Shown here piece by piece: positions 7,513-11,349 of a DNA stretch of 11,349 bases; within the stretch, counting starts at the first letter, position 1, and every line of letters begins with the position of its first letter. The DNA lies in NCBI GenBank assembly GCA_002399505.1, contig DHDT01000022.1, forward strand, positions 11,458 to 22,806. The letters are read 5' to 3'. Below the pieces are notes generated by a model. It was given only the letters and a program-made list of their open reading frames with translations, was not told the DNA's origin and did not search any database. The DNA comes from Caryophanales bacterium UBA4869 (lineage in GTDB: Bacteria; Bacillota_I; Bacilli_A; RFN20; CAG-288). A program made the position numbers and the translations under genes.

Positions 7513-7520
7513 TCACTAGA
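7485..7520. other. Probable attachment-site junction at the left end of the element
   Basis: The host-like frame of the surface-protein remnant loses continuity just upstream of 7512, within the last codons of the recombinase gene. Elements with large serine recombinases commonly have their att site close to the recombinase gene at an element end. The crossover bases cannot be fixed without the other end or an empty site. Confidence 0.4.
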
Positions 7521-8954
7521 CGCAACAATCTCTTCTTGATGCATTCGGTTCGTCCTGGTGCGGAAATTGTAGGTAATGACGGCGTTTTTCGTGTCTTCAT
7601 CTATCACGACTGAGTTGACGAAATTATCCACAATTCTCTTTTTGTCCCTCGGAGTTTTGATTTCCATTCTCCTGAATTGATTGATAAACCACTTGATCTG
7701 GTCTTTGCTCAAGACAGGATTTTTCATCTTCTCTTCCTCAAGGCTTCTTTCGAGCTTCAGTTTGTCATTTTTCAGTTCGTCGTAGCGCGCTTTGAAGTCA
7801 TTAGAATCCATTCCGTTCTCAATAGCCTGCATGATATTCGCCATTCTCTTTTGGACCGAAACTATGTTCATTTCGATTTCCTTGATCATCGGATTTCCCT
7901 TCAGTTCATGCTCATAGACTGAATCAACCAAATCATCAAACTCGAATTGATCCCTGAGCCATTCCATAGTGGAATCCACAACAAAGTCCTCTATCCACTT
8001 CTTTGGTATGACTCTCATCTTGCAAAGCTTCTTTTTGGCTCTCTTGCATTTGTAGTACTGATAGGTCTTGTTTCTGCTATTAGATGACTCTCCCACCATT
8101 TTGCTACCACAGGCACCACAAAAGAGCTTGTCAGTCAGGATATAGCCTTTGTTATCGCCTGAACGATAGATTTGATTATGGTTGGCGTTTCTCTCAAGTT
8201 TGTCCTGAACAATCTCATATGTCTTTTCATCAATGAGGGCTGGATAGCAATTCTTGTTAGTAGTACCACCCCAGGTGTATTCGCCTAGATAAAGCCTGTT
8301 CTTCAATATGTTGCTGATTGTTCCGTGAGACAAAGGCTTTCCGTCTCTCTTTCTCACGCCTTTGTTCTCTAGCATTATCTTCAGTTCATTGCATGAGAAA
8401 TCAGTCGTGGCATATTGATGAAATATCTCTCTTACTACTTCCGCTTTTTCTTCATCTACAAGCAGTTTTCCGTCCTTAAGAATGTAACCAAAAGCAACCC
8501 TGCCACCATTGAATTTGCCGTTGATGACATTGTCCTTCTCTCCACGCTTAATCTTCACTGCCAGTTCGGCTGAATAATACTCATTGTAGGAGTCTCTCAT
8601 TCCCTCAATGAGGATATTCTCCGGGCCGTCTAAGTTTACTTCGGTGGCTGAAAGAAACACCACCTTGTTCCTTTTAAGGATATCTCGGTAGTCCATTGCT
8701 TGTCTTCTATTCCTGGAGAATCTGTCAGACTTCCACACGATGACTGCGTCAAAAGCATTCGAGTAGGAATCATTGATCATCTTCTGGAATGACGGTCTAT
8801 CATCGCTCCTGGCTGACAAAGCCCTGTCGACATAAGTATCGATGATTTCAATGCCTCTAGAATACGCAAAAGAACGGCAATCTCTCAATTGCCCTTCGAT
8901 GGACTCTTCTCTTTGATTGTCGGAAGAATAACGAGCATAAATAACCCCACGCAT
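7491..8954 (-). CDS. Large serine recombinase (site-specific integrase)
   Basis: This enzyme cuts and rejoins DNA at attachment sites through a serine-phosphate intermediate, and is typical of phages and of ICE/Tn5397-type elements. With the start chosen here it has 487 residues. The resolvase domain begins YARYS with catalytic Ser at residue 10 and Arg at 8, the positions used in the founding resolvases, and has SDRFSRN at 76-82. A recombinase domain follows (about 150-250). Next is a zinc ribbon with CGAC at 279-282 and Cys at 303 and 311, then a long charged coiled coil (about 350-430). The ATG at 8954 is preferred over the TTG at 8960 because AAGGAGG (8963-8969) is eight bases from the ATG but only two from the TTG. 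Its 3' end overlaps a truncated host frame, placing it at the element's end. Confidence 0.93.
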   Translation of the reverse strand: MRGVIYARYSSDNQREESIEGQLRDCRSFAYSRGIEIIDTYVDRALSARSDDRPSFQKMINDSYSNAFDAVIVWKSDRFSRNRRQAMDYRDILKRNKVVFLSATEVNLDGPENILIEGMRDSYNEYYSAELAVKIKRGEKDNVINGKFNGGRVAFGYILKDGKLLVDEEKAEVVREIFHQYATTDFSCNELKIMLENKGVRKRDGKPLSHGTISNILKNRLYLGEYTWGGTTNKNCYPALIDEKTYEIVQDKLERNANHNQIYRSGDNKGYILTDKLFCGACGSKMVGESSNSRNKTYQYYKCKRAKKKLCKMRVIPKKWIEDFVVDSTMEWLRDQFEFDDLVDSVYEHELKGNPMIKEIEMNIVSVQKRMANIMQAIENGMDSNDFKARYDELKNDKLKLERSLEEEKMKNPVLSKDQIKWFINQFRRMEIKTPRDKKRIVDNFVNSVVIDEDTKNAVITYNFRTRTNRMHQEEIVASSELIAPAL

Positions 8955-9021
8955 AAGCAAAGCCTCCTTTAATATTTTGCCAGAAGCTTTGTTTTCTTAC
9001 GTGCTTCTTATGCGTAAGCAA
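8949..9021. repeat. Related short repeats around the recombinase start
   Basis: ACGCATAAG (8949-8957), which overlaps the recombinase ATG, recurs inverted as CTTATGCGT (9007-9015). GCATAAGCAA (8951-8960) and GCGTAAGCAA (9012-9021) are direct copies with one mismatch. CTTACG (8996-9001) and CGTAAG (9013-9018) form a further perfect 6-bp inverted pair around an 11-base centre. These could be operators for the recombinase gene or recombinase-binding sites; the sequence alone does not decide. Confidence 0.45.
8963..8969 (-). promoter_or_regulatory. Ribosome binding site deciding the recombinase start
   Basis: AAGGAGG on the minus strand, eight bases before ATG 8954 and only two before the TTG at 8960. 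The spacing selects the ATG, which also puts the catalytic serine at residue 10. Confidence 0.8.
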
Positions 9022-9087
9022 TTAGGGTTTTCCTATCAATTAGTCTATGGCTTTAATATAACATCAATATAATATGTCTTCAATGTC

Positions 9088-9552
9088 TTAATCGACATGG
9101 TCATCGAATTCATTATGAATCCAATCTATCCAACTTCTAACCGTCTGAGATCTTCTCTTATATACTTCATCACTTAAATTCGGAACTTGTTTTCTTAAAA
9201 CATCGGAGATGTCTGAAATGGAGAACTTTGTTTTAAACATTAAGTCATAGAAGAAAACAGTACCAAAAATTTTATTGCTAATTATTAGTCTTGCAAGTTC
9301 AATGTTCTGTTTACCGCCTTGCTTTAAATCACGAATTTCATTTCCGAGATTCGTAAAAACTTTGCCGTGGGTAATCAATCCCAAATATTCACAAGCAGAC
9401 AAATAATACATTACTTGTCTATCCGAGATATCGCCTAGTGCTTTTGAAACAACACTTTTGTCAAACAAATCATTTGGATTAGAGATATTTACAATAACCA
9501 ATATCTTCTCAAAATCATCTGCTTGTGGAAACGTTACATTATTGTTTTCCAT
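9088..9552 (-). CDS. Small winged-helix-like protein associated with the adenine methyltransferase
   Basis: A 154-residue soluble acidic protein of unrecognised family. Residues 29-76 look like a winged helix: FDKSVVSKALGDISDRQVMYY, then a helix YLSACEYLGLI, then a short wing and LTxxG-like FTNLGNEIRDL. The C-terminal part is helical and ends with RRSQTVRSWIDWI (133-145), basic and aromatic. Such architecture suits DNA binding or a partner subunit of a restriction/defence complex; no nuclease motif is visible. The ATG overlaps the last 14 bases of the methyltransferase gene, and AGAGGT (9561-9566) lies eight bases before it, so the two are translated from one mRNA. It is last in the visible operon. 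A controller protein, an anti-toxin-like partner or a specificity factor are all possible. Confidence 0.7.
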   Translation of the reverse strand: MENNNVTFPQADDFEKILVIVNISNPNDLFDKSVVSKALGDISDRQVMYYLSACEYLGLITHGKVFTNLGNEIRDLKQGGKQNIELARLIISNKIFGTVFFYDLMFKTKFSISDISDVLRKQVPNLSDEVYKRRSQTVRSWIDWIHNEFDDHVD

Positions 9553-10375
9553 AAATTATTACCTCTTTCACTTTCTTTCTTTTTTTACCATCACAATTTA
9601 TAAATCTATTAGCTTCTATATGATGAATAATATAATGAGTTTCTTTAAAAAGCCCCTTGACGAAATCCGTATCATGCTTACTTACTATTACTTCACAACC
9701 CCTTGAAATCAAATCTTCGCATAATCTATGCAATTTTTCTAAATCGGCTCTATCAAATCCATTTGGAATATATGAAGTAAAACCATTTGCATCATAATCA
9801 TATGGAGGATCAAAATAAACGATATCCCCTTTTATTGCATCAGACACCGCTTCTTCGAAATCCATATTTCTAATAACAATTCCATCTTTTTTCAAAAACT
9901 CACTCGCTTTTTTTATCTTATCTTTATTTACAATATCTGGTTTTTGGTACCTCCCATTTGGTACATTGAAAAATCCTTGTGAATTGACTCTATATAGCCC
10001 ATTGTAACAAGTCTTATTAAGAAAAATAAAACGAGCCGCTCGTGTTACAGGGGACAATTTTTTAAAATTCTTCTTCCTATCCATTTGTCTTATATCATCA
10101 AAAAAATCATCATTATATTTATCTCTATAATTGGTTAATTTTTTAATTAATTTGTCTGGAAAATCACGAACTACTATATATGCATTAATCAATTCCGAAT
10201 TACAATCATTAATAACAGAATTTTTATATTCTAAATTAAAAAATAGAGCTCCACCTCCAACAAAAGGTTCGTAATATCTATTATGGTTGGCTTCTATTTT
10301 TTTTAGATCTATCAACTTTCTCAGTTCCTCAGTTAATAGTCTTTTCCCACCAGCCCATTTTATTATTGGTTCCAT
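9539..10375 (-). CDS. DNA adenine-N6 methyltransferase, D12 class (Dam/DpnM-like)
   Basis: This enzyme transfers a methyl group from S-adenosylmethionine to adenine in DNA. The 278-residue protein has the full order of the Dam/DpnM/M.MboI group. KWAGGK (6-11) and PFVGGGALFF (37-46) bind the cofactor. FLNKTCYNGLYRVN (118-131) followed by FFNVPNGRY (135-143) is the characteristic central block. DPPY (189-192) is the catalytic motif. The length is family-typical. Most relatives recognise GATC, but the target-recognition residues were not checked, so GATC is inference. Its ATG shares one base with the stop of the upstream gene (TAATG), and its end overlaps the 154-residue gene by 14 bp. The base composition is much more AT-rich than the flanking host genes, consistent with transfer. 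Confidence 0.93.
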   Translation of the reverse strand: MEPIIKWAGGKRLLTEELRKLIDLKKIEANHNRYYEPFVGGGALFFNLEYKNSVINDCNSELINAYIVVRDFPDKLIKKLTNYRDKYNDDFFDDIRQMDRKKNFKKLSPVTRAARFIFLNKTCYNGLYRVNSQGFFNVPNGRYQKPDIVNKDKIKKASEFLKKDGIVIRNMDFEEAVSDAIKGDIVYFDPPYDYDANGFTSYIPNGFDRADLEKLHRLCEDLISRGCEVIVSKHDTDFVKGLFKETHYIIHHIEANRFINCDGKKRKKVKEVIIYGKQ

Positions 10376-11349
10376 TATAATTTAACCTTTGTAGATTCGG
10401 TTACGGAGTCGCCACAAAAAGCTTTAATTGCCTCTTCAATCTCTTCGTATTGTGTCATTGTAATTCTTTTGCCGTTTGAAATAAGATTCTTACACTGACC
10501 AAGATCCTTTAGCCAAATTAACACATCTGGTTTATTAGTATTTAGATTTTTCTTAATCAAAATTTTTTGGAAATGCTCTGACCAATTTGATTTGTATCCG
10601 GCCATTTCCATAATTTCGTTAAAAGAAACAAAATCCCATTCTGACAATTTTTCATCTATTCCATTATGTCTATTGATTAATTCTTGATTTGCTTTAAGAG
10701 ACGTAATCCTTTGCCTTATGTTATCTGGCGTATTAGTGAAAATCCAGTCTTTAGTATTAACAAACTCATTCTCAACTAAATCTCTTAAAGTTTTTTCAAT
10801 TAGTGTCAATTTTTCACTTGCTGAAGGATTATAGTTTGTATTGTATTCCTTAATATAGTTTGCTAAATCATCATTTATAAACTGTGGGTTTGCTTTATTT
10901 AAAGCCACTTGTAAAACTCTCCAAGAAGTATTTTTTGCAGACCCGCCTTTTGCATTTTTAATGCTCGCAATCGACTCTTCATCAAGAGAATTAATAGTAT
11001 CAGCTAAGGATAGAATGTAATCCTCACATTTAGAATAGAAATCTTTCCAGTAATTAATTATTTGAGTTTTCGTTTCATCTAAAACGATTTTGGTAATGTC
11101 ATCAATAATTCTTAATATTGCATAAATGGAATTGTTAATAGTCAAAAAGCCTAGGCTACCTTTATCCCATTCTGAAGAGCAAAACTCGCTTATTGTTGTC
11201 AAGCATTTGGAAATAAATGGATAAAGAATATTTGCTGTCTCATCATTTGTATTCTTTTCAAAGCAGCCTTGTTTAATTAGTTCATTTTTATTTTTCTTAT
11301 ATTCATTAAAAAAGCATGATTTTTCCAAAGCATTTTTAATATATTCAAT
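10375..11349 (-). CDS. Probable DGQHR/DndB-like protein with HEPN-like C-terminus, 5' end outside window
   Basis: The frame is open to the right edge, so the true start is beyond the window; a TTG at 11328 is an internal codon in my reading. Numbering from that TTG, residues 57-82 (GFLTINNSIYAILRIIDDI) and 128-165 (GGSAKNTSWRVLQVAL, then NPQFINDDLANYIKEY) resemble the C-terminal half of DGQHR-domain proteins. That family includes DndB of DNA phosphorothioation systems. Residues about 172-305 resemble the HEPN-like domain seen in defence proteins: LRDL (181), W195, DIR-like NIRQR, WDFVSFNEIM, W249 and WLKDLGQCKN. The usual R-N-x-x-x-H nuclease motif would be KNLISN (280-285), lacking both key residues. 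These family links are from memory of patterns and are moderate at best. It overlaps the methyltransferase start by one base. Confidence 0.55.
   Translation of the reverse strand: MEYIKNALEKSCFFNEYKKNKNELIKQGCFEKNTNDETANILYPFISKCLTTISEFCSSEWDKGSLGFLTINNSIYAILRIIDDITKIVLDETKTQIINYWKDFYSKCEDYILSLADTINSLDEESIASIKNAKGGSAKNTSWRVLQVALNKANPQFINDDLANYIKEYNTNYNPSASEKLTLIEKTLRDLVENEFVNTKDWIFTNTPDNIRQRITSLKANQELINRHNGIDEKLSEWDFVSFNEIMEMAGYKSNWSEHFQKILIKKNLNTNKPDVLIWLKDLGQCKNLISNGKRITMTQYEEIEEAIKAFCGDSVTESTKVKL

Larger units (their letters stand above)
7491..11349. mobile_element. Left part of an integrated element with recombinase and modification/defence genes
   Basis: The block starts where a host reading frame is truncated, carries an integrase at that edge, and contains cargo with sharply different base composition. 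A hand count gives 20% GC for the 60 bases from 10081 and 32% from 9901, against 43% in the recombinase (from 8221) and 50% in the ATPase (from 6661). The right end is outside the window. No conjugation, replication or phage structural gene is visible, so the element type is undetermined. Confidence 0.6.

Noticed and set aside
8958..8960. TTG as the recombinase start codon
   Set aside because: It is only two bases from the AAGGAGG. The ATG at 8954 has normal spacing and gives the family-typical Ser10.
11326..11328. TTG at 11328 as the real start of the DGQHR-like gene
   Set aside because: The frame stays open to the window edge, and the visible similarity begins within what should be the middle of the family, so the gene most likely starts outside.
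1..11349. Mycoplasma-type code with UGA read as tryptophan
   Set aside because: No real gene here ends in TGA, which raised the idea, but all genes are full length in the standard code and use TGG for Trp. The pseudogene stops are TAA.
1..11349. CRISPR arrays, tRNA or rRNA genes
   Set aside because: No regularly spaced repeats, and I saw no tRNA-like or rRNA-like sequence on either strand by eye.

Overview
The window looks like a chromosomal segment of a low-GC Firmicute, probably a gut-type Bacilli/Erysipelotrichia/RF39-like or Acholeplasma-related lineage. The reasons are the AGGAGG-type ribosome sites, the protein families (MsmX/UgpC-like ATPase, CCA-adding enzyme, BmrU-type lipid kinase), a moderate-to-low GC content and the standard genetic code. 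All real genes end in TAA or TAG, and tryptophan is read from TGG only. The lineage is inferred from style; no marker gene is present.

Layout. (1) Positions 1-1098, plus strand: the tail of an FAD-linked oxidase resembling alkylglycerone-phosphate synthase, then 2 bp later a diacylglycerol/lipid kinase, closed by a strong terminator at 1152-1184. (2) Positions 1224-2677, plus strand: a flavoprotein oxidoreductase with its own near-consensus promoter. It meets the next operon head-on at a shared hairpin (2701-2730). (3) Positions 2731-4678, minus strand: a HAD phosphatase followed by the CCA tRNA nucleotidyltransferase, 7 bp apart. (4) Positions 4860-5633, minus strand: one continuous reading frame for a multi-spanning membrane protein, broken by two in-frame TAA codons, followed by AT-rich spacer. 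(5) Positions 5898-7337, minus strand: an importer ATPase with unusual charged insertions. Just upstream are a strong hairpin and the 36-codon C-terminal remnant of a probable surface protein.

(6) From about 7491 to the right edge the DNA appears to be a mobile element. A large serine recombinase (7491-8954) lies at its left end and abuts the truncated host reading frame. Behind it is an overlapping, much more AT-rich operon on the minus strand (9088 to beyond 11349). It encodes a protein with DGQHR/DndB-like and HEPN-like features (5' end outside the window), a Dam/DpnM-type adenine methyltransferase, and a 154-residue winged-helix-like protein. The genes overlap by 1 and 14 bases, so they are probably translated as a unit.

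The most interesting part is this last operon. It has the form of a DNA-modification or defence cassette carried next to an integrase, but no recognisable endonuclease is visible, and the HEPN-like nuclease motif appears degenerate. The element's far end and the rest of the cassette lie outside the window.
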